A stretch of DNA of 64,000 bases from CAZRCZ01 sp964598765 (GTDB taxonomy: Bacteria > Sumerlaeota > Sumerlaeia > MVZB01 > JAJFLK01). Position numbers and translations under genes: made by a program. Numbering within the stretch: position 1 is the stretch's first letter; every line of letters begins with the position of its first letter. The stretch is taken from the NCBI GenBank assembly GCA_964598765.1, contig CAZRCZ010000009.1, positions 62,001 to 126,000 of the forward strand, given 5' to 3'. Below, piece after piece: positions 45,349-54,361 of this stretch. The notes under the pieces are model-generated. The model made no database searches and was not told the origin of the DNA. It saw only the letters and a program-made list of their open reading frames with translations.

Positions 45349-45377
45349 TTGACTTTGATCCCTCCCTCCCGTAACCT
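45349..45377 (+). promoter_or_regulatory. Candidate promoter of the HPr-enzyme I operon
   Basis: TTGACT (45349-45354), 17-nt spacer, TAACCT (45372-45377), 88 nt before the HPr start. The spacer and -10 region form a CCTCCCT...AGGGAGG palindrome (45361-45384), a possible operator. Confidence 0.5.
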
Positions 45378-45464
45378 AGGGAGGCCAAGAATGTATCCTA
45401 GGGACGGACGGACGAACGATCAGGGGGAGAAACCGCCCGCGCCGCCCCCGGATTGAGGAATGAT

Positions 45465-45770
45465 TTGAATCCGACGGAAAACAAAGCCCCCAGTCAGACG
45501 GCCCACCGGGTCACGGTCCACATCAAGAACCGGCTGGGGCTTCATCTCCGCCCGGCTTCGAGGTTGGTGAAGCTGGCAAGCGAGTTCGCCGACTGCGAAA
45601 TCACCCTCTCCAAGGATGGCCAGCAAGTCAACGCCAAGAGCATCATGGGGGTCATCATGCTCGCGGCGGAGCAGGGAAGCGAATTGACCATCGAGGCGAC
45701 AGGGGATTCGGCGGGGCAGGCCGTGGCCGCGCTGTTGCAATTGGTGGACAGCGGGTTCGGCGAAGAATAA
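45465..45770 (+). CDS. ptsH: HPr, phosphocarrier protein of the PTS
   Basis: About 101 aa. Phosphorylatable His27 in NRLGLHLRPAS; regulatory Ser59 in VNAKSIMGVIMLAA. AGGA (45456-45459) precedes TTG 45465; a TTG at 45453 adds four residues. A 14-residue polar lead comes before the HPr fold. Serves with the next gene. No sugar-specific EII lies in the window, so it probably belongs to a regulatory (PTS-Ntr-like) chain. Confidence 0.92.
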   Translation: MNPTENKAPSQTAHRVTVHIKNRLGLHLRPASRLVKLASEFADCEITLSKDGQQVNAKSIMGVIMLAAEQGSELTIEATGDSAGQAVAALLQLVDSGFGEE

Positions 45771-45821
45771 GAGCAAGAGTTAAGAGCAAAAAAAGCGGAT
45801 TGCGGCTCAAAGAGAGTCGGC

Positions 45822-47645
45822 ATGATCATGCCGGTTGAAAGCAAACGGTCGGTTGTCTTGCGCGGGATCGCGGCGTCGCCCGGCATCCACATCGGGCGGG
45901 TGGTTGCCTATAATCCGATGTTTTCCGCCTTGGGCCCGAGCCGGGTTCCGGCCTACCGGATTCCGGCGCAAATCCGGCTCCTTGAGGAGGGGCTGGCCAA
46001 GGCGCGGGACGAAATCCGGCAACTTCAGGAAAAGCTTCGCAAATCGCTCGACGACGCCCACGCGGCCATTTTCGACTCCCATCTTCTTTTCGTCGAGGAT
46101 CCCGCGCTCAAGGAAAAAACCGTTGCTCGAATTCGTTCCAATCAGGAGAGCGCGGCCTACGCTCTCATGTCGGTGATCCGCGAACTCGCCGAACAGTTCG
46201 GGCGGATGCAGGACGCCTATATTTCCTCGCGCGCGACCGACGTGTTCGACATTGGACGGCGCATTTCTCGCCATCTCTTGGCGGATGAGCAGAACGCGCC
46301 GACGCAGAGGTTCAGCGGCGAAGTCATCATATTCGCGCACGATTTGAGTCCATCGGACACGGCTCAACTCGATCATGCGCGGGTCAAGGCGTTCGCCACG
46401 GAAATCGGCGGACCGACCTCGCACACCGCGATTCTGGCGAAGGGATTGGAGATTCCGGCGGTCGTGGGCGTGGGAACGCTCTTGCCGCACGTCACGGCCA
46501 ACACCACGGCGATCGTGGACGGCTACGAGGGAACGGTCACGCTCAACCCCGCTCCGGCGGAGCTCAAAAAGGCACGCAACCGCCATCGGCGGCGGATGAT
46601 CGAGGAGCGGAATCTTGAAAAACTGAAGACTCTCCCCGCTGAAACGCTCGACGGGTATCGGGTGGAGCTATCGGCCAATCTGGAACTGCCCGACGAAATT
46701 CCGCATATCCTCGCGCATGGAGCCGACGGCATCGGGCTTTTTCGGACCGAATTCCTTTACCTGAATCGAGAGCGTCTTCCGGGCGAGGAAGAGCAATTCG
46801 ACATTTACCGCCGAACGTTGGAGAGCCTTGCCCCCGGAAGCGTCATCTTCCGAACGCTGGACGTCGGGGGAGACAAGCTCATCACCAACGGCTCGGTCGA
46901 GCGGGAAATGAATCCTTTCCTCGGTCTGCGGGCGATTCGGTATTGTCTGAAGCATCGCGATTTGTTTAAGACGCAACTCCGCGCCCTGTTACGCGCGTCG
47001 GCGTTTGGCCGGGCCAAAATCATGTTTCCGCTCGTCACTTCCGTTTCGGAAATCATCGAGGCGAAGGCGGCATTGGAGGAAGCCAAGAAGGGACTGGCAA
47101 GCCAAGGCTTGCGATTCGACGAAGCGATGGAGGTCGGCATGATCGCCGAGATTCCGTCGGCGGCGTTGATCGCCGATCAATTCGCCGACGAGGTGGATTT
47201 TTTCTCCATCGGGACCAACGACCTGATCCAATACACGTTGGCGGTGGATCGCGCGAACGAAAAGGTGGCCCCCCTCTACGATCCTTATCATCCGGCAATT
47301 TTGCGGTTGATCCGGCGGGTGATTGACGCCGCGCACCGGGCCGGAATTTGGGTCGGCGTCTGCGGCGAAATGTCCGCCCATCCCCCGACGGCGTTGCTCC
47401 TTCTCGGCATGGGGGTGGATCAATTTTCGATGGGGTCGCACGCGATACCGGAGATTAAGCATCTTTTCCGGAGCGCGCGCCTTGCCGACGCCCGCCGATT
47501 GGCAAGCGAGGTTTACGCGCTCGGATCTTCGGCGGAAATCCGCTCGCGCGTCGAGGGGGCGCATCGGAATTTGATGAAGACGGGAAAGAAGGATGGGGTT
47601 GGGATCACACCGAATGACAAAACCTCTCATTATGCGTCCGATTGA
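45822..47645 (+). CDS. ptsI: Phosphoenolpyruvate-protein phosphotransferase (enzyme I)
   Basis: 607 aa. N-terminal HPr-binding and swivelling phosphohistidine domain: active-site His201 in GGPTSHTAILAKG. Linker, then the PEP-binding TIM barrel: DGIGLFRTEFLYL, RTLDVGGDKL, NPFLGLRAIRY, EVGMIAEIPSAAL, FFSIGTNDLIQYTLAVDR, and catalytic Cys in GVCGEM. No GAF domain as in PtsP. 51 nt after ptsH with a purine-repeat spacer (45768-45790). Start ATG 45822 or 45828. Confidence 0.95.
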   Translation: MIMPVESKRSVVLRGIAASPGIHIGRVVAYNPMFSALGPSRVPAYRIPAQIRLLEEGLAKARDEIRQLQEKLRKSLDDAHAAIFDSHLLFVEDPALKEKTVARIRSNQESAAYALMSVIRELAEQFGRMQDAYISSRATDVFDIGRRISRHLLADEQNAPTQRFSGEVIIFAHDLSPSDTAQLDHARVKAFATEIGGPTSHTAILAKGLEIPAVVGVGTLLPHVTANTTAIVDGYEGTVTLNPAPAELKKARNRHRRRMIEERNLEKLKTLPAETLDGYRVELSANLELPDEIPHILAHGADGIGLFRTEFLYLNRERLPGEEEQFDIYRRTLESLAPGSVIFRTLDVGGDKLITNGSVEREMNPFLGLRAIRYCLKHRDLFKTQLRALLRASAFGRAKIMFPLVTSVSEIIEAKAALEEAKKGLASQGLRFDEAMEVGMIAEIPSAALIADQFADEVDFFSIGTNDLIQYTLAVDRANEKVAPLYDPYHPAILRLIRRVIDAAHRAGIWVGVCGEMSAHPPTALLLLGMGVDQFSMGSHAIPEIKHLFRSARLADARRLASEVYALGSSAEIRSRVEGAHRNLMKTGKKDGVGITPNDKTSHYASD

Positions 47646-47672
47646 TGATCCGATTCGTCGGGGATTCCCCGC

Positions 47673-49631
47673 GTGAATTTTCAGAAAACCCGCGGCTTTC
47701 TTTTATTTGCGTTAGCGGTCGCAGTCTTTCTGGTCTATCTGTCAACCGCCGCGCCCGGAGCGTGGTGGGGAGACGGCTTGGAATTCACTTGCGCCGCCAA
47801 GACGCTTGGAATTCCTCACCCGACCGGTTATCCGCTCTATTTGCTGTTGGGCTTCGGCGCGATTCACGCGCTGGGATTTCTGGATCCGGGACGCGCGATG
47901 ACGGTGATGTCGGCGTCTTTCTGCGCCGGGTCGGTTTGGATTTTGGCGGAGGTGATTGACCGGATAATCGGACGCCATGGAGACGGGGCGACGCGGGAAC
48001 GCGGAGAAGCCAAAGCAAACGAAGGAGCAACATCACGCGAGAGCAAACCTTGCGGCTCGGTCTCCGTGGTCGCGGGCGCGACGTTGATCTTCGCCTTCAC
48101 GCGAACGCTTTGGGAGCACGCCACGTTCGCCGAAGTGTATCCTCTGACGCTTCTTTTGGTCGTCGCCATGGTCGCGCTGGCCGAACGCGCGCCCAAGTTG
48201 AACCCCGAATCGTCCTCAAAATGGGTTGTCGGCATGGGTATCCTTTGGGGGTTGGCTCTGCTGAATCATTACAGCGCCGCCGCAATTTTTCCTCTTCTTC
48301 TCCTCACGCTCATCTCCGCGTCGCCGCGTCGCCGCGTCTTCTTTTCCCTCTCCATTTTTGCCGCCGTTAGCTCGCCTTTTCTTCTCGGTTACCTGTATCC
48401 TCCGCTTCGCGCGTCAGCCAATCCGCCGATCAACTTCGGCGACCCCTCGAACTGGAAAAGATTTCTCTGGATGCTGAAAGGGGGAAGTTACGTCGGTCAA
48501 AACTGGCTGGGGGGTCAATCCCCCCTGCTCGCGGTTCTGAGCGGCATCGGCTTCTGGCTCGATTGGTGGGGACGGCAATTTCTGGCCGAACCGTTGGCCT
48601 TCGGCTTGATTCGTGTTCGGAATTTGACCGAACCCTTGTATGCCTCCTATCTGATTTTCGGATTTGTGATTTCCGCGTATGCCTTGGCGGGATGTTGTCT
48701 GTTGAGCCAAAATCGTCCGGCATGGGGAATCGGCTTGATTGCCTCTTTGCTCATTACCGCGCTCTTCTCGATTCTTTACCCGATCCCCGACCGCGACGCT
48801 TATTTCCTTCCCGCCTTGCCCGCCGCGACGCTGGGATGGATCGAGTTGATTTTATTCCTTTCCAAGCAGAAGCAACCGAGCCGCGACCATAATGGAGCTT
48901 CCGACAACCAAGAAGTCGCAAGTTGGTCGCTTCCTTACGGTCGCGGCTCGGACGGATCTTTGCCACCGCAACCCCTCTCCCTTTCCAAGGGAGTGGGTAG
49001 GGTGAGGGTTCACTTCTTGCTTTATGCTCCGCTTGTTATCGGGTTGCTTCTTCTGGCCGAACATTATCCCCACGTCAATAAATCATGGGACGACGGACCG
49101 AAGCGCTGGGCCGATGCCGTCCTCAAGGCGTTGCCTCCCGATTCGTTGATTCTCACGCGACAGGGATCCGACGCGGAGATTTATGCCCTCTGGCATGAAC
49201 AAATCGTGAACGGTCAACGCCCCGACGTCACGGTCTTCGGAACCGGATTTATTTTTTCCGGCTGGTATCGGAAATACTTCGATTATCCCGGTCGTCCGAA
49301 ATTGCCGCTCTTCATTACGGACCGCCCGCCCGGGGATAAAGGTGTCTTCGACGTCGCTCTGATCGGCGGGGTGATTTTGCCCAACGCGGGCAATCACCGC
49401 GTTTTTTCGACCTACATGGACGAAACGCTCCGCAACGACCTCGCCCCCCGCCCCTTCGTCCGTCTCTTGCCCGATGCTTATTATTCCCAAACCGAATATC
49501 GCCTCAACCCTCCGGGGCCGGTGCTTTATGAACTTCATGCCGAACCTCGGCTTGATGAATTCGTGCGCAAAAAGTTCTTCGAGATTTTCGGTCAGCCACC
49601 GCCGTCGGAAAGCGGCGCCACCTCAAAATAA
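47673..49631 (+). CDS. DUF2723 (protein O-mannosyltransferase-like) membrane protein
   Basis: 652 aa. N-terminal helix, then the DUF2723 signature WWGDGLEFTCAAKTLGIPHPTGYPLYLLLG, with about ten helices to residue 430 and a soluble C-terminal domain (from HVNKSWDDGPKRWADAVLKALPPDSLILT). Probably a GT-C enzyme acting at the membrane face. A repeat cluster (48876-49015) adds about 45 low-complexity residues (SWSLPYGRGSDGS, LSLSKGVGRVRV) just before the last helix. 27 nt after ptsI, but likely independent. GTG start. Confidence 0.85.
   Translation: MNFQKTRGFLLFALAVAVFLVYLSTAAPGAWWGDGLEFTCAAKTLGIPHPTGYPLYLLLGFGAIHALGFLDPGRAMTVMSASFCAGSVWILAEVIDRIIGRHGDGATRERGEAKANEGATSRESKPCGSVSVVAGATLIFAFTRTLWEHATFAEVYPLTLLLVVAMVALAERAPKLNPESSSKWVVGMGILWGLALLNHYSAAAIFPLLLLTLISASPRRRVFFSLSIFAAVSSPFLLGYLYPPLRASANPPINFGDPSNWKRFLWMLKGGSYVGQNWLGGQSPLLAVLSGIGFWLDWWGRQFLAEPLAFGLIRVRNLTEPLYASYLIFGFVISAYALAGCCLLSQNRPAWGIGLIASLLITALFSILYPIPDRDAYFLPALPAATLGWIELILFLSKQKQPSRDHNGASDNQEVASWSLPYGRGSDGSLPPQPLSLSKGVGRVRVHFLLYAPLVIGLLLLAEHYPHVNKSWDDGPKRWADAVLKALPPDSLILTRQGSDAEIYALWHEQIVNGQRPDVTVFGTGFIFSGWYRKYFDYPGRPKLPLFITDRPPGDKGVFDVALIGGVILPNAGNHRVFSTYMDETLRNDLAPRPFVRLLPDAYYSQTEYRLNPPGPVLYELHAEPRLDEFVRKKFFEIFGQPPPSESGATSK
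48876..48951. repeat. REP-like inverted pair (family A), inside a gene
   Basis: CCGAGCCGCGACC (48876-48888) and GGTCGCGGCTCGG (48939-48951) pair perfectly over 13 bp; the flanking 10 nt pair imperfectly. Followed by CCCTCTCCCTTTCCAAGGGAG, another palindrome (about 48974-48994). All read in frame in the DUF2723 gene. Confidence 0.7.
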
Positions 49632-49728
49632 TTCGCCGCAAAAAAACGCAAATTGAGAGAGGCTGGATATACGACTCTTGCGCTCCATGCGATCTTTTGC
49701 GGCTCGAATTTCCTCGGTCGGTTACCTA

Positions 49729-51024
49729 TCATTTTCCCACGCAATAAAGATGCTTCTCTGTCCGAAAATAAATTTTGCCGTCCGAAACGGCGACCGAGGC
49801 GAGCGTGAATTCGTCCACCGTATTTCGGCTTCGAATTTTGAACTCGCGGCCGGTCGCAAGGACGACGGTTTCCCCGTCCTCGTTCGTCGCGTAAATTTTG
49901 CCGTCGGCCAGAACGGGAGAGGACGAAAAATTGCCGCCGATCCTTTCCTTCCAAATCACGTCGCCGGTTTTGGAATCGAAGCACGTCCCGACGCCGCCGT
50001 CGTTAATCATGTAAAGAAGTCCGTCCTGCGTCACGAGCGACGGAACATAAGGACCGCCGTTTTTCTTGCTCCAGAGGACGTTGCTCGCCGTCACGTCCCC
50101 TTCGCCGCCGAGTTTGACGGCGAGGATCGGTCCGCTACTCCAGCCGCCGTAGGTAAAAACCGTGTGATCGGCGACGATGGGGCTGGGAACGGGGACCTGC
50201 AGAATCCCGGCGGCCTTCCAAATCAGCGAGCCATCTTTCGGATTGAGCGACTCGACCCGCCCCGCCGTGTTGACGATCATCTGATCGCGCCCGTCGGCGT
50301 TGATGAAGAGAGGCGTGGAGTAGGAACGCCCTCCTTTGCCTCGATCCAACCGCCAGAGGTTTTTCCCGGTCTTCTTGTCCACGGCGAGAATGTAGGAGGC
50401 GCGGGTGTGATCGCAAAGCAGAATCAGGCTGTCGCCATAGAGCGCGGGGGAACTGCCGTGCCCCCAAATGATGACAAACGGCTCGTAATCCTTGGCGAGA
50501 TCGCGCTCCCAAATCACCTTCCCGTCGAAATCGAAACAGGCAAGCTGACCCGTGCCGAACCACGAATAAACATGCTCGCCGTCCGTCACGCAACTGGGAC
50601 TGGCGAGGTTGTGTTTGGATTGGGTCGGGATGAGTGATTCGGGTTTGATCTCATGTTCCCAAAGCTGTTTGCCGTCCTTGCGGTCAAAGCCCATTGTCCA
50701 GAGGTGGACGTTGAAATTGTCGGAGTTTTCGACGGGACCTTCGTTCAATCCTCCGGCTTGCGGTCCTTTGCCGACGGGACCTTTGCCGGTTTGGAGCGTG
50801 AGAAAAATCCGGTCCCCCCACAGGATCGGCGTGGAACTTCCCTTTCCCTTGAGCGGGGTTTTCCAAAGGATATTGTCGGTCGCGCTCCAAGCGACGGGGA
50901 GATTTTTTTCGCGCGAGATGCCATCCCCCGTAGGCCCGCGCCATTGGGGCCAGTTCTCGGCGGGGGCGACGGATGACCACCCAACCAGAATGGCGATGAT
51001 AATTACCTTGAGACAAAGATTCAT
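49729..51024 (-). CDS. Secreted PQQ-like beta-propeller protein
   Basis: 431 aa. Signal peptide (MNLCLKVIIIAILVGWSSVAPA), then ENWPQWRGPTGDGIS, the common opening of planctomycete-type PQQ propellers, and seven to eight blades (GKQLWEHEI, GKVIWERDL, GKNLWRLDRG, GSLIWKAAGIL, GDVIWKERIGGNF). Resembles BamB and quinoprotein dehydrogenases in fold but lacks evident cofactor residues; probably a binding or scaffold protein in the periplasm. Follows the GH38-like gene by about 170 nt, which holds nothing I can name. Confidence 0.88.
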   Translation of the reverse strand: MNLCLKVIIIAILVGWSSVAPAENWPQWRGPTGDGISREKNLPVAWSATDNILWKTPLKGKGSSTPILWGDRIFLTLQTGKGPVGKGPQAGGLNEGPVENSDNFNVHLWTMGFDRKDGKQLWEHEIKPESLIPTQSKHNLASPSCVTDGEHVYSWFGTGQLACFDFDGKVIWERDLAKDYEPFVIIWGHGSSPALYGDSLILLCDHTRASYILAVDKKTGKNLWRLDRGKGGRSYSTPLFINADGRDQMIVNTAGRVESLNPKDGSLIWKAAGILQVPVPSPIVADHTVFTYGGWSSGPILAVKLGGEGDVTASNVLWSKKNGGPYVPSLVTQDGLLYMINDGGVGTCFDSKTGDVIWKERIGGNFSSSPVLADGKIYATNEDGETVVLATGREFKIRSRNTVDEFTLASVAVSDGKIYFRTEKHLYCVGK

Positions 51025-51197
51025 ATTTATTCTCCTCTGTCTATCTAGCCACAGATACCGACGATTTCACAGCGAGAATTTGCCCGACCTTGCTTTCGAT
51101 CAGGTGGCGCATCGAGGGCTTTGCAATCACCATGCCATCCCCTCGGAGAGCGATGATTCTTCCGCGCCATTTGCGTTCTTTCGCGGCTCACTTTTCC

Positions 51198-52970
51198 TTA
51201 TTGTCGCTGAATCTCAATCGAAAACTCATAATCCGCCGCCTCTCCCGGATATGCTTCCTCGAGTTTCAATGTCCCTTTTTTCTTCCCCTTGAATTCCGCG
51301 TCGAGTCCTTGATCCAAGACGCGGCCAAAAAGCCAGCCGGAATGACGGCCCGTCCGGAAGAAGGCGAACGGTCCATGCGGGTGGAAAATCGTCGAGCCGA
51401 TTTGGAATTGCTCGGCGGCAATCCAGTGGTCCGGTTCGTATCCGGCGAGCGTGTCCCCCGGAATGCGCATCGAACCGGAGGCGGTTTTAACCACGATCGG
51501 AGCCTTGGCTTCCTCGTCGCTCAATTTCCAAGTCCAGACGACGTGGGCGTCGTTCGGAAGTTGTCGGCGATCAATTTTGTGTCGAACAAAAATCGTTCCG
51601 TTCTCCAATCGCTCGGCGCCGTGCGACAACCACGCCTTCGATGACAGTTTGCTCGTCCAGATCGGCTCCCAAAAGAACAACTTCGCCAGATAAAGTCCGT
51701 TCGACTCCAGCGAACTTAGTTTTCCCGCCGGAGGCAATTCAATTGCCTGACCGCGCGGCCAATCCATTTTCGGCAAAGGCCAATGCTCGGTCAGTTCATA
51801 TTGCTGGCAGTTGTGATCGAGGGTCTGTTTGCGCGTCAGCATGTCGGGCCACGGACCTCCCATGCCGAAGCTGTGTTCCCAATAGACGAGCAACGGCTCG
51901 ATCTCCGCGGGATTGGGATGGGACAACGCCTTCAAGCGTTCCTCCTCGGCGCGAGCGCGCTCCATCGCCGTCGGAGTGCCTATCCGCACTCCTTCCCATT
52001 GCCCGCCGAATCCGCCGCGCCGAATCGGCAAATCTTTCCCATATTTTTCCTCGACGTGGCGAAAAAATTCGCGCGGCGAGGAGATCACGATTTTCGGTTG
52101 ACCCACCGATTCGTTCCAAAGTTTCGCCGCCGATGGAAGCTGGCGCGACGGGACCGACCCCCAATTATCAAAGGCGTGAAGCGCAAGCACGGCGTCATAG
52201 GCATAATGACGCTCGCGGTAGCGTTTCATCATCGCGCCGATGCCGCGCTTCATCACGTCGAGGTCTTTCCTACCGCCGTATTCCTTGGGATCGAAAATTT
52301 TCGCCGCGCCCGGATCAATCCCGTATTTCATGTAGGCGTCGGTGTAGGCGTCTTCGGAAATCCATACAAGCACAGTGCTTCCGTTCGGCGACTCCCACCA
52401 AAACGGCGTGTTGCAAACCTCATGTGGAAGGGGCTTGGAAAGGGACTGATTGACGCCGAGGGCGAGATAGATCACGCCGTTCTCGACGAGGAATTTTGGG
52501 AGGTCAATCGGATGCCCCGGCACGTCATCAATTACGGCCCAATCCATCATGACGCCGTTCTGTTTTCCCCATTCGGTCGGAATGCGGAAAAGTTGATCCA
52601 GCGCCCACGCGCTCATGAGCGACGTGTGGGGGCAGACGTAGGACGCGCTCACGCCGAACCGCCCCTGATGAATCAAATCCAACAACGGCGCGTGATCCTT
52701 GTGCCGGATGAGCCATTGCTCCAATTGCCAGAACGTCTCGAAGTTCCATCTATAGTCGGGATTCTTGATCGCCTCCTCGATTGCGTTCTCACCAGACTTG
52801 CTCGCGCTTTCGGCCATGTCCTTCGGAGGCGCGTTGAAGCCGATGTCGGTGTGGCTCATCGGCACGACGTAGATGGTTTCAATATCGGCTCGCGACGAAG
52901 CCAACCCAAAGTTGAGCCACCAAGACGCCAGGACACCAAGTTTTACGAAGATGAGGAGTTTATTGTTCAA
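51198..52970 (-). CDS. GH38-like alpha-mannosidase-family hydrolase, secreted
   Basis: 590 aa. Signal peptide from a TTG start (KLGVLASWWLNFGLASSRA); the core LGVLASWWL is encoded by the repeat arm 52918-52940. Catalytic N-terminal domain: VVPMSHTDIGFNAPP (zinc ligands), RWNFETFWQLEQWL, SYVCPHTSL, and WAVIDDVPGHP, which aligns with the nucleophile box D-x-F-GH of GH38. The C-terminal half (about 350-590) is beta-rich. Substrate likely a glycoside; exact specificity unclear. Confidence 0.8.
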   Translation of the reverse strand: MNNKLLIFVKLGVLASWWLNFGLASSRADIETIYVVPMSHTDIGFNAPPKDMAESASKSGENAIEEAIKNPDYRWNFETFWQLEQWLIRHKDHAPLLDLIHQGRFGVSASYVCPHTSLMSAWALDQLFRIPTEWGKQNGVMMDWAVIDDVPGHPIDLPKFLVENGVIYLALGVNQSLSKPLPHEVCNTPFWWESPNGSTVLVWISEDAYTDAYMKYGIDPGAAKIFDPKEYGGRKDLDVMKRGIGAMMKRYRERHYAYDAVLALHAFDNWGSVPSRQLPSAAKLWNESVGQPKIVISSPREFFRHVEEKYGKDLPIRRGGFGGQWEGVRIGTPTAMERARAEEERLKALSHPNPAEIEPLLVYWEHSFGMGGPWPDMLTRKQTLDHNCQQYELTEHWPLPKMDWPRGQAIELPPAGKLSSLESNGLYLAKLFFWEPIWTSKLSSKAWLSHGAERLENGTIFVRHKIDRRQLPNDAHVVWTWKLSDEEAKAPIVVKTASGSMRIPGDTLAGYEPDHWIAAEQFQIGSTIFHPHGPFAFFRTGRHSGWLFGRVLDQGLDAEFKGKKKGTLKLEEAYPGEAADYEFSIEIQRQ

Positions 52971-52998
52971 TTCTTCTTTGTGCCTTAGTGTCTTGGTG
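52918..52998. repeat. Inverted repeat CACCAAGAC...GTCTTGGTG (family D)
   Basis: Arms 52918-52940 and 52976-52998 match at 18 of 23 positions in inverted orientation. The left arm encodes a signal-peptide core; the right arm lies just upstream of the start codon. Confidence 0.65.
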
Positions 52999-53022
52999 AT
53001 TGAGCAAAATAAATCCGCCGAC

Positions 53023-53499
53023 TTAGCTCCCGATTTCGACGTTCAGGCGTTCCCACGTATCGGGATTTAGCCGCTTGATCCAAGCGTCGGCCCGCTCGGC
53101 GTGTCCCTTGAAAACCGGCGTGATCCAATAAATCCAATCGGGAAAAGCATACTTGGCGTCGGTTGCCGATGGCACCGGCGGCGAATCGGGATGGCTGTGA
53201 TAGACACCCAAAAGAATCAATCCGTTCTTTTGAGCCACCGCCTCGGCGTGGAGATACGTGGCGCGATCAATCGAGTAATGGTGACGCGGATCCGAAAAAT
53301 GGCGGTTCGCGGTCGGCAGAATCGCGGTCACATGCGCGAGATTTCCTTCCCATCGCCCCGCCAAAAAACCGCAGGCTTCCTTCGGATATTCCCGTATTGC
53401 CTGCGCCTCGATTTCGGTTTGGCTGGAAGCTGAAATCCTGACGAAAACGTCCATCGAGGTCGCATACGTTTCGACGACGTGGAACGGTTCCGCTTCCAT
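53023..53499 (-). CDS. JAMM/MPN+ metalloprotease (Mec+/M67-like)
   Basis: 158 aa. Complete JAMM motif: Glu41 (KEACGFLAG), His101-x-His103 (YHSHPD), x7, Ser111-x2-Asp114 (SATD). In related systems such proteases release peptides or products from the Gly-Gly end of ThiS/MoaD-like carriers (Mec+ on CysO-cysteine; HcyD on HcyS). Last gene of the four-gene operon, 40 nt after the MoaD-NIL gene. Start ATG 53499; an internal ATG (MDVFVRIS, 53454) is possible. Confidence 0.92.
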   Translation of the reverse strand: MEAEPFHVVETYATSMDVFVRISASSQTEIEAQAIREYPKEACGFLAGRWEGNLAHVTAILPTANRHFSDPRHHYSIDRATYLHAEAVAQKNGLILLGVYHSHPDSPPVPSATDAKYAFPDWIYWITPVFKGHAERADAWIKRLNPDTWERLNVEIGS

Positions 53500-53539
53500 A
53501 TCTCGATTTTACAATTTCAAAGCGAGGCTCGGCGAGCAA

Positions 53540-54073
53540 TTATTCAATGACGTTTTTCTCGACCGGCTCGACCGTCACGCCAAGACCTTCAAGCCAACTT
53601 CGCGCCGAGGTGATATGCTCTTCCGAGCCTTCCAATTCCAAAGCCACAAGCCCGATTTCATTGCTGACCGACGCGGTCCGGATGTTGGCGATCACGTCGA
53701 ATTTTTTCATCAGCTCCCAAAGGATCGGGCGTTTGATGAGCTTTTGTGGAAACGTGAGGTAAAATTTCTCGCGCAAGTTGGCCGGATCGCCGATGCTCAC
53801 CCCTCCGGCGATGGCGGGCACGATGGAAATTTTGTCCCCCTCCTTGATCGGCGTGTCGAGGTTTTTCAAGAACCGGATGTCCTCGTCATTGAGATAGATG
53901 TTCACGAAGCGGCGGAGTTTTCCTTCGCCGTCGAGCAATCGCTCGCCGATGCCCGCGTATTGCGCTTCGAGATTGGCGATCAATTCCCGCGCCGTGGTCC
54001 CGTTGACGGCGACCTCGGCCTTGCCTTGCGTCAATTTTTGAAGCGGTTGCGGAATGCGAATGGTGACCGGCAT
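53540..54073 (-). CDS. MoaD/ThiS-like sulfur carrier fused to a NIL domain
   Basis: 177 aa. Residues 1-91 are a beta-grasp sulfur carrier (VTIRIPQPLQKLTQGK, FVNIYLNDEDIRFLKNLDTPIKEGDKISIVPAIAGG) ending in Gly90-Gly91. Instead of stopping there it continues (VSIGDPANLREK) into a NIL domain (about 100-177: YLTFPQKLIKRPILWELMKKF, SNEIGLVALELEG, GLGVTVEPVEK), a fold found in MetN and homocysteine-synthesis proteins. A Gly-Gly carrier can be charged only at a free C-terminus, so cleavage by the adjacent JAMM protease is expected. Confidence 0.88.
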   Translation of the reverse strand: MPVTIRIPQPLQKLTQGKAEVAVNGTTARELIANLEAQYAGIGERLLDGEGKLRRFVNIYLNDEDIRFLKNLDTPIKEGDKISIVPAIAGGVSIGDPANLREKFYLTFPQKLIKRPILWELMKKFDVIANIRTASVSNEIGLVALELEGSEEHITSARSWLEGLGVTVEPVEKNVIE

Positions 54074-54079
54074 GATGGT

Positions 54080-54361
54080 TCAGTCCTTTCCTTTTTGGAT
54101 CAATAACTCGACGACTTGCTCGTCCACGGGACGCTCGCCCAGAATGGCGTGCCCCTCGTCGCGCACCGAGCGCGTGACGTTGTTGTAAGATTCGCCGCGC
54201 CGGATTTTCAACCCCAACGTCTGTCCCGTTTCCATTTCCTCAAGTTGAAGTTTGGTCTTCACGAACGTCATCGGACAAACGTAGGCGGTGATGTCCAATC
54301 GGCAATTGGGCTGATCGAACGACGCGCGTCCATTGGGCGTGGTTGAAACATTCCCGCTCAT
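54080..54361 (-). CDS. TusA-like sulfurtransferase
   Basis: 93 aa. TusA fold: LDITAYVCPMTFVKTKLQLEEMETGQTL with Cys29-Pro30 (CPMT in place of CPxP, still the persulfide Cys) and ESYNNVTRSVRDEGHAIL. The N-terminal 20 residues are a variable lead with an extra Cys20. ATG overlaps the stop of the threonine-synthase-like gene (ATGA, 4 nt). Should pass sulfur to the carrier made by the next gene. Confidence 0.88.
   Translation of the reverse strand: MSGNVSTTPNGRASFDQPNCRLDITAYVCPMTFVKTKLQLEEMETGQTLGLKIRRGESYNNVTRSVRDEGHAILGERPVDEQVVELLIQKGKD

Noticed and set aside
51025..51197. Possible small gene between the GH38-like and PQQ genes
   Set aside because: Only short frames (about 40-48 codons) without start signals or recognisable sequence.
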